Shown piece by piece: positions 32,342 through 41,802 of a stretch of 64,000 nt of DNA; position 1 is the first letter of the stretch; the number at the start of each line of letters is the position of its first letter. The notes below the pieces were generated by a model. The model was given only the letters and a program-made list of their open reading frames with translations. It ran no database searches and was not told where the DNA came from. Source of the DNA: Ohtaekwangia sp036786105 (lineage in GTDB: Bacteria > Bacteroidota > Bacteroidia > Cytophagales > Cyclobacteriaceae); NCBI RefSeq assembly GCF_036786105.1, contig NZ_DAIQRQ010000021.1:14582-78581 (forward strand), read 5' to 3'. The translations under genes and the position numbers were made by a program.

Positions 32342-32878
32342 TTATCGCGAAGAAGTTTCTGCTGCTAGCGTTTGCTTTGAATTCGTCTGCTTTACTTTAT
32401 CAGTACCTCTTATTTTATCCAACAGAATGTTAAGCTGGTGGATTTCGTCCTCGGAGAGATTGTGTAAAATGTCTTCGAAGGCGTCTACTTCCGGTTGCAT
32501 CCGGTCAAGTATAGCAAGACCTGTTTGTGTGATCTTTACCTCAACACTGCGTTTATCTTTTTCGCAGAAGTCGCGGGTAACGAGACCTTTGATACGAAGT
32601 CGTTCTACGATGCGGGATGCATCCGACATTTTATCCAACATGCGATCTTTAATAAGATTAATAGATGCATGACCTGGCAACTGACCTTTCAAGATCCGTA
32701 GTACATTGTACTGCTGCCGCGTGATGTCGTGTTTCTTAAACACAACGTTCATTTTGTCAACGACATGGTAATTTGTGAATACCATGTTTAATAAGGCTTT
32801 CTGAAACTCGTTTCTGAAATCCTCCTCGTGAATCTCTTGTTCAAATGACATATAGCGGGGTTTTCTGGGTTTAGACAC
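32342..32878 (-). CDS. MarR family transcriptional regulator
   Basis: A 178-residue winged-helix protein. ITRQQYNVLRILKG marks the first helices, INLIKDRMLDKMSDASRIVERL the recognition helix region, and GLVTRDFCEKDKRSVEVKIT the wing with the D-x-R-S-V-E signature of MarR. An alternative start at Met10 (32851) would remove a basic N terminus. It lies directly upstream of aconitase on the same strand with a 40-base gap; whether it controls that gene or itself is unknown. Confidence 0.88.
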   Translation of the reverse strand: MSKPRKPRYMSFEQEIHEEDFRNEFQKALLNMVFTNYHVVDKMNVVFKKHDITRQQYNVLRILKGQLPGHASINLIKDRMLDKMSDASRIVERLRIKGLVTRDFCEKDKRSVEVKITQTGLAILDRMQPEVDAFEDILHNLSEDEIHQLNILLDKIRGTDKVKQTNSKQTLAAETSSR

Positions 32879-32966
32879 CCAAAGTAGCTATTAAAGAAGT
32901 CGTGCCGACAGAATACCTGAATAATCCGGTACAACACCTAATGACTTTAACAGCCGGCCATCCCTG

Positions 32967-33656
32967 CTATTTGCTGTTTATATAATTAAGAAACTCTCTT
33001 TTGATGTTTTCGTCCTGGAATTTACCTGAAAAATACGCGGTTCCGGTTTTACTGTTTGTGTCGCCTACACCACGCGATGCCACACACATATGGTTGGCAT
33101 CGATCACTACGCCGACATCTGCGGTCTGTAAAACGCGCTGCATCTCCTTGCCGATCTGCACCGTGAGACGCTCCTGTACCTGAGGACGTTTAGAGAAATA
33201 TTGAACAATGCGGTTAATTTTTGAAAGGCCAATTACTTTACCGCTTGAGAAGTACGCTACATGGGCTTTGCCATAGATGGGCACGAAGTGATGCTCGCAA
33301 TGAGAGTAGAACGTAATATCTTTCTCCACCAGCATCTGGTCATAATTATACTTATTGTCGAACAGCCTGGAGTGCGGCCGATTCTTGGGATTGAGTCCGC
33401 TGAAGACTTCCTTTACGTACATCTTGGCAACTCTTCGCGGTGTACCGTTGAGACTATCATCCGTAAGATCAAGGCCGAGTATGGTCATAATCTCACGAAA
33501 GTGCTTTTCGATGTGCTCGATCTTTTCTTCATCGTCCATATCGAATGCGTCCGGACGGAGAGGAGTTTCGGCAGAAGTTCCTACATGATCTTCCGCAAAG
33601 TCTTCATCCTCGGGGCTAGTTGGCCGGATATTCAACGAAATTCCTTTCTGTCTCAT
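32967..33656 (-). CDS. folE: GTP cyclohydrolase I
   Basis: A 229-residue type I GTP cyclohydrolase. Zinc-binding and catalytic residues are visible in YSHCEHHFVPIYG, then the later Cys in HMCVASRGV; QERLTVQIG is the usual helix. It makes 7,8-dihydroneopterin triphosphate from GTP, the entry to folate and, via QueD, to deazapurines or pterins. The annotated ATG lies 41 bases inside the upstream QueD-like gene. The N-terminal ~35 residues are acidic and unconserved, so a later start is possible. The overlap suggests translational coupling of two consecutive pathway steps. Confidence 0.92.
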   Translation of the reverse strand: MRQKGISLNIRPTSPEDEDFAEDHVGTSAETPLRPDAFDMDDEEKIEHIEKHFREIMTILGLDLTDDSLNGTPRRVAKMYVKEVFSGLNPKNRPHSRLFDNKYNYDQMLVEKDITFYSHCEHHFVPIYGKAHVAYFSSGKVIGLSKINRIVQYFSKRPQVQERLTVQIGKEMQRVLQTADVGVVIDANHMCVASRGVGDTNSKTGTAYFSGKFQDENIKREFLNYINSK

Positions 33657-34026
33657 ACAAAGTAATTTTCAATTCAAATTTTGAGTCGATTTGTTGCCGA
33701 AGTATTCTCCAGATAACGATCGCTATATTTTCAGCAGTCGGGTTAAGTTCTTTAAAATAGTCGAGATCAAGATTCAGGTTACGATGATCAAACTTGTTCA
33801 GCACATGCTCTTTAATCAGATCGCTCAGCACTTTCATGTCGTATACATAGCCAGTGGCCTGATCGGGTTCTCCCGTAAGGCTCACGATTACTTCGTAATT
33901 GTGGCCATGAAAATTAGGATTGCTGCATTTACCGAATACCTGCTGATTTTTTTCCGAAGACCACTCCGGATTGAAAAGTCGATGGGCTGCGTTAAAATGT
34001 TCTTTCCTCGATACCTTTATCTTCAT
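33616..34026 (-). CDS. queD: 6-carboxytetrahydropterin synthase / PTPS family protein (QueD-like)
   Basis: A 136-residue T-fold enzyme. FNAAHRL and FHGHNYEV supply the three zinc His; FGKCSNPNFHGH contains the catalytic Cys; DHRNLN and the C-terminal LYETERN with the substrate-anchoring Glu are present. It takes dihydroneopterin triphosphate from FolE to 6-carboxytetrahydropterin (queuosine route) or a pterin. It precedes and overlaps folE in one transcript. The QueD versus PTPS split cannot be settled by eye. Confidence 0.88.
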   Translation of the reverse strand: MKIKVSRKEHFNAAHRLFNPEWSSEKNQQVFGKCSNPNFHGHNYEVIVSLTGEPDQATGYVYDMKVLSDLIKEHVLNKFDHRNLNLDLDYFKELNPTAENIAIVIWRILRQQIDSKFELKITLYETERNFVEYPAN

Positions 34027-34089
34027 GTCATAAAGGTAAACAGGTTTAGGTTCAAAAGGTTCAGTTCACTTTCTGTAATCGGGTTTAAT

Positions 34090-35010
34090 TTAGAAGTTTG
34101 TGAGGGCCGTATTTTGAAAACTGAAGAGTGCCAGGTTTATTCCCAACGTGATCTCGTGGGTATTAAAGCGTGTGCCCACAGCGTTGCCTGCGGGTACTTC
34201 AAAAACATATCCAAAGCGATAAGCATCTGCAAACCTGCATTGTAACAAAAATCCAAACGCATTGGCATTGCGGGTAAACAACCCTGCTGAGTATTTCTGA
34301 TCCAGGTTGATAGCCATCGTATAGTCAACAGACAGTGGCGCTCCCGGAACGTACTTGGCCAACACAGAAGGTCTTAACCGAACCCGTGGCGACAAATAGA
34401 ATACATAGGCTGCAGCTCCATAGTAATGCTGATCGTACAGGCGAGCCTTTACCGTGTTGCCCGTGTTATCATCTGATAATATAGTTGCAGATGGTAGCAT
34501 GCGCGGGATAGAGAGCCCGGCAAAAAAGTGTTCGCTGTTCAGGATCAGCCCGGCACCCACGCTTGGCTTGGTAACATTCAGGTTGTTGCTAAAGGCAGGA
34601 TCAGTTGGATCGTATGTATTTAACGCATCGTTATTGGTTTTGAAATTGATAAAGCCGGCCTGTATACCGAAGGATAGAGATGAGCCGTTGAGATTGAGCC
34701 GGTATGCATAAGTAGCATACGCTTCGGTGTTTTTGTTCGCGCCCGTCTTATCCTGCACTACTAACATGCCGAGTCCCATCTTGTTATGGCTTACCGATGA
34801 ATGGGCACTTACATTGATCGTGGTCGGACTCCCATCAAAATTACTCCACTGCCTGCGATACGATACAGAAGCATTGAAGTTGTTATTCAAACCGGTATAG
34901 GCCGGGTTGATTACGAGTGGGTTGTTGAGGTACTGGGCATAGAGCGGATCTTCCTGGGAAAATGCTGAGGTGAACACAGCCAGGAGCCAGAGCAGGTAAA
35001 GATACTTCAT
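34090..35010 (-). CDS. PorP/SprF family type IX secretion outer-membrane protein
   Basis: A 306-residue protein with a signal peptide (to FSQED, residue 20) and the hallmark start QYLNNPLVINPAYTG, followed by YRRQWSNFDGSPTT. The remainder is a predicted outer-membrane beta barrel. PorP/SprF proteins partner with a SprB-like cargo encoded next door and help hold it at the surface via PorE/PorK-type components. Here the SprB-repeat gene is immediately upstream with a 4-base gap, the standard cargo-partner pair. Confidence 0.92.
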   Translation of the reverse strand: MKYLYLLWLLAVFTSAFSQEDPLYAQYLNNPLVINPAYTGLNNNFNASVSYRRQWSNFDGSPTTINVSAHSSVSHNKMGLGMLVVQDKTGANKNTEAYATYAYRLNLNGSSLSFGIQAGFINFKTNNDALNTYDPTDPAFSNNLNVTKPSVGAGLILNSEHFFAGLSIPRMLPSATILSDDNTGNTVKARLYDQHYYGAAAYVFYLSPRVRLRPSVLAKYVPGAPLSVDYTMAINLDQKYSAGLFTRNANAFGFLLQCRFADAYRFGYVFEVPAGNAVGTRFNTHEITLGINLALFSFQNTALTNF

Positions 35011-35014
35011 GCAG

Positions 35015-37162
35015 TTATTGCTTTAAGGACAGGTATCCGGTTAGAGGTGAGGAGGCATCGGCAAATTCGATCTTGTAGAAATAGGTGCCGCTCGGTAGCT
35101 CCTTACCGTGATCGCTCAATCCTTCAAAGCGTTTTCCTGGAAGATCATTTGTATAGTTCTGAACTTCAAAAACTTTATCGCCCCAGCGATTAAAGATGCT
35201 CACGCGATTATCGATAGGCGGTAAGTATTCAATGCGCATAAACTTGTTATCGCCTATACTCTTGGGCGCTACAGCGTTATATACGATTACCTGACCTTGC
35301 TTGCTGGCTTCCGGAGCAGCCTCCACATTGATTGTAATCACATTGGAAGAACAAGCCTTCATCAGGTCGCAAGCCTGAATGGTCATGTTATCGGTGCCTG
35401 AAAAAGCATCTTTATACTGAATACGGAGTTTATGATTGGCAGTGATGGATGCGCTAGCGCCACTCTCAGGCATCTTGATAATGGCGATGCTGGCCGGGTC
35501 CAGGTTATTGTCGCGATCGGAAATTATCGTCAGCAGGTCGAGTTCGACTAGGGTACTTTGTTGTGTTACAATCTCTTCGGTATCAATGACCGGAGCTGTA
35601 TTGCATTGCAGGGTGGCGGTAAGTATATAATTGCCGGCCGCCAGGCCGCTGATGTCTTCCTGGTCGGAAGTATAGCCGTTCGGCCCCGTCCAGGAGATTG
35701 TTACCGGCGCGGCAGGTGACAGTACGGTGGCTTGCACAGATCCGGAAGGTGTCATGCATTGTGTATTGTTGATACTCACATCGATGTTAACTGAAAGTGG
35801 TTGCGCAGAGTTATCGATAATGGTAACAGCTTGTATATCAGTAGGAGTGACGGTATTTATGCATCCTGTACTTTTATCGAGAACAGATACACCATACGTA
35901 CCCGGTGACAGTGCAGCTATACCTTTTGTGGTTTGCCCATTACTCCATTGTACCGTGTAATTGTTACTGCCCGTAACGGTCAGATCGATTGCACCATTGA
36001 AAGGAGTAGAGCAGCTGGTATTGTCGGTCTTTGTGAAGCTCAGAGAAGGTGGTTGGGTTTTGTTGGCTATATCAAACTGTTTGAAAACGGAACATCCTGA
36101 AACATTATCAACCACATACACGCTATAGGTGGAAGGTGTCGCATTGGCCAGATCTTCTGTGGCACTGGCAAATCCACCGGTTGATTGATTATACCAGGTA
36201 TAGGTATAATTCCCCGATCCATTACTTACTGCAATATCAATACTGCCGTTGGCAGGGGAGCAGTGGGTAGCCGGTGTTACAGTTTCATTTATAGCGAGTG
36301 TGGCTGCAGCTGCATTAGAGAGGTAGATATATTTCTGCACGCTGCACCCTTGCACTTTGTCGGTGACCGTAAGCACATAATTGCCGCTTCGTAAACCGGT
36401 GGCGGAGGCCGTAGCGCTGGTGGCTTTTGACCCGTCAGGGGATTGCCATTGATAAGAATAACTGCCTGATCCTCCGGTAACAACAGCTGTAATACTTCCG
36501 GTAAAAGGTGAAGTACAATGGGTGTTGCTGGTGGTAGTGTAGCCAACCTTTAATGCTGACTCCAGGGAATAATAGAAGGTAGCGGTACAAGTGCTGTTCT
36601 TCAGGTCAGCAACCTCCAGGTAGTAAGTTCCTGGCGATATGGCAGCCAAGTCTTTTGTGTTCGCAATGATATTGAAGGCCTGGTCATACCATAGGTAGCT
36701 GTAAGACCCCGAGCCTCCGTTGATAGTGACTTTGATCGAGCCATCGTTCGAGCTGCAGGTTTTCGAGAGCGTGATGGCAGCAACATCCCGCAGGGCACAC
36801 GTTGATGTGCAGGTAGCTTTTACCTCCCACGATTCGGTAAGTATACAATCACCACCATCTTTTACCTGAAGTGTATAAGTGCCTGCGTTGAGGTTGGAAA
36901 GATCTTCAAGTTTGGAAATAAAACCGGAAGGGCCTGACCATGCATAGGTATATTTGCCGGATCCACCTGTAACGGTAATGGCTATGCCTCCTGGGCCAGC
37001 CTGACAATCCTGGGGAGTAAGCTTGTCGAGTGAAACATTTACCGTCAGCTGGTCAATGTGAACTATTTTCTGGACAATTTTGGTTTGCCCAAACACGGCC
37101 TGGCTACAAATCGCCAGCAGTGTGAGCAATACTGCTAAAAGAACGCGATATTTAGGGCTCAA
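35015..37162 (-). CDS. SprB-repeat surface protein with gliding-motility C-terminal domain (T9SS type B)
   Basis: A 715-residue secreted protein. Residues 1-25 are a signal peptide. Then come five or six SprB-type repeats of about 80 residues, each with a GSGxYxYxWxxP/Q core and a LxxGxYxLxVxD end (for example SGKYTYAWSGPSG and GSYSYQWQSPDG). The end carries the type B T9SS domain: ISIFNRWGDKVFE-like VSIFNRWGDKVFEVQN and SGTYFYKIEF. Such proteins are exported by T9SS and act as adhesins, in gliding or attachment. The PorP/SprF partner follows in the same transcript. Much shorter than flavobacterial SprB, so this is a paralogue rather than the main gliding adhesin. Confidence 0.9.
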   Translation of the reverse strand: MSPKYRVLLAVLLTLLAICSQAVFGQTKIVQKIVHIDQLTVNVSLDKLTPQDCQAGPGGIAITVTGGSGKYTYAWSGPSGFISKLEDLSNLNAGTYTLQVKDGGDCILTESWEVKATCTSTCALRDVAAITLSKTCSSNDGSIKVTINGGSGSYSYLWYDQAFNIIANTKDLAAISPGTYYLEVADLKNSTCTATFYYSLESALKVGYTTTSNTHCTSPFTGSITAVVTGGSGSYSYQWQSPDGSKATSATASATGLRSGNYVLTVTDKVQGCSVQKYIYLSNAAAATLAINETVTPATHCSPANGSIDIAVSNGSGNYTYTWYNQSTGGFASATEDLANATPSTYSVYVVDNVSGCSVFKQFDIANKTQPPSLSFTKTDNTSCSTPFNGAIDLTVTGSNNYTVQWSNGQTTKGIAALSPGTYGVSVLDKSTGCINTVTPTDIQAVTIIDNSAQPLSVNIDVSINNTQCMTPSGSVQATVLSPAAPVTISWTGPNGYTSDQEDISGLAAGNYILTATLQCNTAPVIDTEEIVTQQSTLVELDLLTIISDRDNNLDPASIAIIKMPESGASASITANHKLRIQYKDAFSGTDNMTIQACDLMKACSSNVITINVEAAPEASKQGQVIVYNAVAPKSIGDNKFMRIEYLPPIDNRVSIFNRWGDKVFEVQNYTNDLPGKRFEGLSDHGKELPSGTYFYKIEFADASSPLTGYLSLKQ

Positions 37163-37283
37163 GGGTAGATAGGTTTAGGAATAAGGTAACCGAATATAGA
37201 AGATAAAGTATTTATTTACTATTCTATTCTTGTTAATTTGATTATTAGGTAGTTAGAATGTTTTACTTAATCGATGAGTTGCA

Positions 37284-37940
37284 GTGAAATTTGAAGAGAT
37301 AAAGGCCAAACTGGAAGCTTACAAGGCGGAGGACAAGAAGCTTTTTACGACTTCTTCGTTCCAATCGCACAGCCTGGTGCTGCTCCATATCCTGAGCCGG
37401 ATAGACCGATCTATCCCGATCTATTTTATAAATACAGGGTATCATTTTCCGGAGACGGTGCAATTCAGAGACTACATCGGCGAGCAGTTCGGGCTGAACA
37501 TTATCGACCTGAAGTCAGACGTTCCGAAATTTATGCAGCGCGATGCCGATGGCAGATTGCTCTTCACATCCGATCCCGATCACTGCTGCTATCTGAACAA
37601 AACCCAGCCAACAGATGCCATCCTGCTTTCGCACGATGTGTGGATTAACGGTGTGCGTGCCGATCAAAGTGCTGTGCGGGCTGCTATGAAAGTAGAGCAA
37701 CCTGCGAAGCATGGCTGTACGCGGTTTCACCCCATGCTCGACTGGAATGCCAGGATGATCTGGCAATACCAGAAAGAATACAATCTTCCCAAGCACCCGC
37801 TGGAAGAAAAAGGATATATCAGTATAGGTTGTGAACCCTGTACCCGTAAATTAGACCCTGAAATGCAGGAGCGTGAAGCACGCTGGTTTGGTATGAATAA
37901 GGTGGAGTGTGGGCTGCATACAGATTTGATCAACAAGTAA
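37284..37940 (+). CDS. cysH: Phosphoadenylyl/adenylyl-sulfate reductase
   Basis: A 218-residue reductase of the CysH family. TSSFQSHSLVLLH is the nucleotide-binding PP-loop, FINTGYHFPET follows, DHCCYLNK and GCEPCTR supply the CC and CxxC ligands of a 4Fe-4S cluster, and the C-terminal ECGLH holds the catalytic Cys. The cluster ligands indicate the plant/bacterial APS reductase subtype, which also may accept PAPS. It yields sulfite in assimilatory sulfate reduction. The start is GTG (37284); the ATG 14 bases upstream is out of frame. The other sulfate-assimilation genes are not in the window. Confidence 0.9.
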   Translation: MKFEEIKAKLEAYKAEDKKLFTTSSFQSHSLVLLHILSRIDRSIPIYFINTGYHFPETVQFRDYIGEQFGLNIIDLKSDVPKFMQRDADGRLLFTSDPDHCCYLNKTQPTDAILLSHDVWINGVRADQSAVRAAMKVEQPAKHGCTRFHPMLDWNARMIWQYQKEYNLPKHPLEEKGYISIGCEPCTRKLDPEMQEREARWFGMNKVECGLHTDLINK

Positions 37941-37965
37941 TTTTCCTAGCAGTATTTAGTTAACG

Positions 37966-38886
37966 ATGAAAGTATTAGTTACCGGAGGTGCCGGCTATAT
38001 CGGCACTGAGCTGATCAGTGCTCTGATAGCAAAAACCGAAGTAGATCAAGTAATAGTATACGATAACCTGAGCCGCCCCAACTACAATATGTTTCTGGGC
38101 CTCAGGCTTCAGAACCACACGAAGATCACATTTGTAAAAGGAGAGTTGCTGGACTCGCGAGCCCTTCGAAAAGTTTTAAAGGGAGTAGATGTAGTCTATC
38201 ACCTGGCGGCCAAGGTAACTACACCTTTTGCCAGTGCTGATGCACATTCGTACGAACAGGTAAATCACTGGGGCACAGCCGAGTTGGTATACGCTGTGGA
38301 AGAAAGCAATGTAAAGCGGTTCATCTATACCAGCAGCACAGGAGTGTATGGCTCTTCAAAAGAAGCGGCCGATGAAAATACACCTGCTGATCCGCAAACA
38401 TTATATGCTATTTCCAAACTGCGGGGTGAGGAGCATGTACGCAGACTGGCCAGCAAGATCGACACTTATATTATGCGCTGCGGAAATGTATACGGTTATA
38501 GCCGCAGCATGCGCTTTGATGCCGTGATCAACAAGTTTGCCTTTGAAGCCAATTTCAGCAAGCTGATCACGATACAAGGCGATGGTAAACAGTCGCGTAC
38601 GTTCATTCACATTAACCGTATGGCTTCTGCGTTAGCCAATCTGCTCACCGCCAGTCTGGCAAGCGGAACCTACAACCTGGTTGAGCGCAATTTGAAAGTA
38701 ATTGATATATTGGATGCCCTGAAGGAGCTCATTCCACCGCTCGAGTTTATTTTTATCAACCAGCACCTGCGGCTGCATGAGCTGAATGTAAAAGTAAATG
38801 CAGACGTGAATAAATTGCTGGGCGTAACAAACGACCGGCCGCTGAAGGAAGAGCTCGAAGAATTTCTGGGTAAGTTCAGTTATTAA
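37966..38886 (+). CDS. NAD-dependent nucleotide-sugar epimerase/dehydratase
   Basis: A 306-residue extended short-chain dehydrogenase. TGGAGYIGTEL (7-17) binds NAD, VYHLAAKV follows, YTSSTGVYG carries the catalytic Ser/Thr region, and YAISK (residues near 146) is the Y-x3-K pair. Relatives act on UDP- or GDP-sugars. The substrate is not evident, and the nearest genes (cysH, antiporter) give no hint. It lies 26 bases after cysH and may share its transcript. Confidence 0.85.
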   Translation: MKVLVTGGAGYIGTELISALIAKTEVDQVIVYDNLSRPNYNMFLGLRLQNHTKITFVKGELLDSRALRKVLKGVDVVYHLAAKVTTPFASADAHSYEQVNHWGTAELVYAVEESNVKRFIYTSSTGVYGSSKEAADENTPADPQTLYAISKLRGEEHVRRLASKIDTYIMRCGNVYGYSRSMRFDAVINKFAFEANFSKLITIQGDGKQSRTFIHINRMASALANLLTASLASGTYNLVERNLKVIDILDALKELIPPLEFIFINQHLRLHELNVKVNADVNKLLGVTNDRPLKEELEEFLGKFSY

Positions 38887-38917
38887 CGTTAGCCTCTTTA
38901 TTTGTTAACCCCACTGC

Positions 38918-40504
38918 ATGCAGGATATTGCTATTGTTATCATATTGCTTGCTGTCGTCACCGCGCTCGCGGAGGTGACCGACAAGATCAAAATTCCATA
39001 TCCGATATTGCTGGTAGTGGCAGGGATCGCGATCGGCATGATTCCCGGAATGCCCTCTATCTCGCTTAATCCTGATATCGTTTTTCTGGTCTTTCTTCCT
39101 CCTGTGCTCTATGCATCCGCCTGGAATACTTCGTGGCCGGATTTCAAAGCAGCCAAGCGTCCAATCATTCTGTTAGCCACCGGCTGCGTGATTTTCACTA
39201 CTTGTGCAGTTGCCTGGGTGGCACACATGGTAATTCCTGGTTTTAACTGGGCGGAGGCATTTGTGCTGGGCGCTATCATTTCTCCTCCCGATGCCGTAGC
39301 GGCCACCGCTGCGACCAAAGGACTCAGCGTGCCCAAGCGCGTGATTACAATATTGGAGGGTGAAAGCCTTGTAAACGATGCCACAGGTTTGATCGCCTAT
39401 CGATATGCCGTAGTGGCAGTTGGTACGGGTGTGTTTAGCATTTGGGATGCAGGGATTCAATTTTTTATTGTAGCTACGGGGGGTATTGTACTGGGGCTTC
39501 TGATCGGCTGGTCTTTTAAATGGATTCACAAATTCACTCCTGATAATCCCACTACGGATACGACACTCACTTTCCTGGCACCTTTCGTGGCCTACCTTGT
39601 AGCCGAGTCAGTGCATGTTTCAGGTGTGCTGGCTGTGGTGACTACCGGACTATATGTAGCCTGGAATTCCAGCGAAGTGTTTTCACAGCAGACGCGCCTG
39701 CAGGCATACGGTTCCTGGAATACAGTTTTGTTTATTCTGAATGGCGTAATCTTTATCCTGATCGGGCTGCAACTTCCCGAAATTGTAAAAAACATAGGAG
39801 CCAATTCTTTCTGGGCGTGGAAGTATGCCATCATCATAAGCATCGCGGTTATTGTTGGCCGCATCATTTGGGTATATCCGGGAACCTATATACCAAGATG
39901 GCTAAGCAGGAAGATACGGGAGCGTGAACCGGAAACGAATATTAAACTCGCAACGATCGTAGCCTGGTCAGGCATGCGTGGTGTGGTGTCGCTGGCGGCA
40001 GCGCTGGCATTGCCGCTTACCGGTAAAGGAACGGAACCATTCCCTCACAGAAACCTCATCATCTTTCTTACCTTCTGTGTTATCTTTTCAACGTTGGTAT
40101 TGCAAGGTCTTACCCTTCGACCGTTGATCAATTGGTTTGGATTGCAAGCCGATGGTAAAGACCAGGAGGAAGAACAGCGGGCCAGGTTGCTGATTGCTTC
40201 TTCGATCATTGAGCACATTGAAGAAAACTATGCACTATCCCTAAGCGATGAAGTGTTGAACCAGATTAAAACGAAATACGAAATCCGTATTCAGCGCTTG
40301 CGCAAAGATGAAACGGAGAAGAAACTGAATGAAGAGGAGATACGTGCGTTTCACAGGCTGCAGCAAGAACTGCTGCAGAAAGAGCGACAAGACCTGTTGC
40401 AAATGCGCAGGCAAGGCAAGATTGGCGATGAAGCTTTGAGAAGAATTGAATATGAGCTCGACCTGGAAGAAACCCGGCTCATCCTTGATCAGGCTACTGC
40501 CTAA
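38918..40504 (+). CDS. Na+/H+ antiporter, CPA1 (NhaP/NHE-like) family
   Basis: A 528-residue cation/proton antiporter with about 12 membrane helices in the first ~410 residues. The ion-binding Asp lies in ISPPDAVAATAA (near 128) and a conserved region GESLVNDATGLIAYR follows (near 149). The last ~110 residues are a charged, helical cytoplasmic domain rich in Glu, Lys and Gln. It exchanges Na+ (or K+/Li+) for protons to control pH and ion balance. A bidirectional hairpin follows the stop. Confidence 0.92.
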   Translation: MQDIAIVIILLAVVTALAEVTDKIKIPYPILLVVAGIAIGMIPGMPSISLNPDIVFLVFLPPVLYASAWNTSWPDFKAAKRPIILLATGCVIFTTCAVAWVAHMVIPGFNWAEAFVLGAIISPPDAVAATAATKGLSVPKRVITILEGESLVNDATGLIAYRYAVVAVGTGVFSIWDAGIQFFIVATGGIVLGLLIGWSFKWIHKFTPDNPTTDTTLTFLAPFVAYLVAESVHVSGVLAVVTTGLYVAWNSSEVFSQQTRLQAYGSWNTVLFILNGVIFILIGLQLPEIVKNIGANSFWAWKYAIIISIAVIVGRIIWVYPGTYIPRWLSRKIREREPETNIKLATIVAWSGMRGVVSLAAALALPLTGKGTEPFPHRNLIIFLTFCVIFSTLVLQGLTLRPLINWFGLQADGKDQEEEQRARLLIASSIIEHIEENYALSLSDEVLNQIKTKYEIRIQRLRKDETEKKLNEEEIRAFHRLQQELLQKERQDLLQMRRQGKIGDEALRRIEYELDLEETRLILDQATA

Positions 40505-40524
40505 GGCGGAACGGAAGTATGAAG

Positions 40525-40560
40525 ACAAAAAAAGCGGGTAGAAGCCCGCTTTTCATTTTT
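40525..40560. terminator. Bidirectional terminator between antiporter and bacilliredoxin genes
   Basis: Stem aaagcggg (40531-40538) with cccgcttt (40545-40552), a 6-base loop, A-run before and T-run after. It serves the convergent antiporter (+) and the end of the suf-side transcript (-). Confidence 0.88.
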
Positions 40561-40568
40561 ATATCTGA

Positions 40569-40985
40569 TTAACAGAATTCATCAAAAACTTCTACAAGAT
40601 GTTGGCCGATCATCTGGGCATTTCTGCCTTCAATATGGTGGCGCTCAACAAAGTGCACCAGTTCTCCATCTTTGAAAAGTGCTATCGAAGGAGATGATGG
40701 CGGATACGGCAATGTATATTCTCTTGCTTTTGAAACCGCTTCCTTATCAACGCCGGCAAAAACGGTAGCCAGGTTGGTTGGTTTTTTGGGAGACGATTGC
40801 AGGGCCCATTTTACTCCGGGTCTGGCAGCACCGGCGGCACAGCCACAAACCGAATTGATTACCAGCAAGGTCGTTCCTTTCTTGTCTTTCAGGTAATTAT
40901 CTACCTCTTCAGGCGTTTTTAGTTCAGCAAAACCAGCGCTTGTCAAATCGGTGCGCATGGGTGCTACTAATTGTTCGGGATACAT
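40569..40985 (-). CDS. Bacilliredoxin, BrxA/BrxB family
   Basis: A 138-residue thioredoxin-fold protein with the family's C-G-C motif in NSVCGCAAGAARP (near 53) in place of CxxC, and the full expected length. Bacilliredoxins remove bacillithiol from oxidised protein Cys; YphP-type members in Bacteroidota match this pattern. It is the last gene of the suf-strand block, 35 bases after the SufT-like gene, which fits a redox-repair role beside Fe-S assembly. Confidence 0.9.
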   Translation of the reverse strand: MYPEQLVAPMRTDLTSAGFAELKTPEEVDNYLKDKKGTTLLVINSVCGCAAGAARPGVKWALQSSPKKPTNLATVFAGVDKEAVSKAREYTLPYPPSSPSIALFKDGELVHFVERHHIEGRNAQMIGQHLVEVFDEFC

Positions 40986-41020
40986 AGTTTATGTTCAGTT
41001 AAATCTGATAGTATAACAAA

Positions 41021-41368
41021 TTATAGAAATCCTAGTTCGAGTTTTGCGGCTTCGCTCATCATATCTTGCGAGTAGGGTGGGTCAAAGGTAATTTCAACTT
41101 TTACATCATTGACACCTTCAATGGCTTTAATTTTCTGTTCCACCTCGCCCGGAATTACTTCAGCAGACGGGCAGGAAGGAGAGGTAAGCGTCATTTGAAC
41201 ATATACGTTATTAATTGGGTACACATTGATCTCGTAGATCAATCCCAGCTCGTATACGTCTACCGGAATCTCTGGGTCGTAAACCGTTTTTACCGCTTGA
41301 ATAACCTTATCGCGCAGGTCGGGCACAGAGGTCTCGGTCAGGTTGATATTTTGAACTTGCTCGCTCAT
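41021..41368 (-). CDS. SufT-like Fe-S assembly factor (MIP18/DUF59 family)
   Basis: A 115-residue protein with the DUF59 core: TVYDPEIPVDVYELGLIYEI and LTSPSCPSAEVIP, whose Cys is the conserved one. These proteins help deliver Fe-S clusters to target proteins. Its ATG overlaps the SufE stop (ATGA type), and it sits in the suf operon after sufE, the standard Bacteroidota arrangement. Confidence 0.9.
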   Translation of the reverse strand: MSEQVQNINLTETSVPDLRDKVIQAVKTVYDPEIPVDVYELGLIYEINVYPINNVYVQMTLTSPSCPSAEVIPGEVEQKIKAIEGVNDVKVEITFDPPYSQDMMSEAAKLELGFL

Positions 41369-41799
41369 GATTTTACTTCCAGTTTGGTTTTAAAGGCAAG
41401 TGCGTAGAGTTTCATTTGCTTGATCATCGCCGCAAAACCATTGGAACGCTGTGTTCCGATAAACCGTTCCATGCCAATCTTGTTCATGAAATACAAATCA
41501 GCGTGGAGGATCGTATCAGGTGTTTGCCCATTGAAAATCCTTACCAGCAGACTTACCAGACCTTTTGTGATTGCCGTATTGCTGTCGGCTGCGAAATAGA
41601 CTTTGTTGTCTTCGATCTTTCCCGTGAGCCATACTTTGGATTGGCATCCCTTCACAACGTTGTCTTCAGTCTTTTCCGATTCCGGCATTTCCGGGAGTTT
41701 CTGCCCCAGTTCCATGATATAAAAGACTGTCATCTCCATATCACCGTCCAGCAGCGAAAACTCATTGATAATCTCTTCCTGTATCTGGTCTACCGTCAT
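41365..41799 (-). CDS. sufE: SufE-like cysteine desulfuration protein
   Basis: A 144-residue SufE. The persulfide-carrying Cys lies in VKGCQSKVWL (near 52). It takes sulfur from SufS and passes it to the SufBCD scaffold. It starts 4 bases after the SufS stop and overlaps the next gene by 4 bases. Length and motif are normal. Confidence 0.93.
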   Translation of the reverse strand: MTVDQIQEEIINEFSLLDGDMEMTVFYIMELGQKLPEMPESEKTEDNVVKGCQSKVWLTGKIEDNKVYFAADSNTAITKGLVSLLVRIFNGQTPDTILHADLYFMNKIGMERFIGTQRSNGFAAMIKQMKLYALAFKTKLEVKS

Positions 41800-41802
41800 T
41801 TG

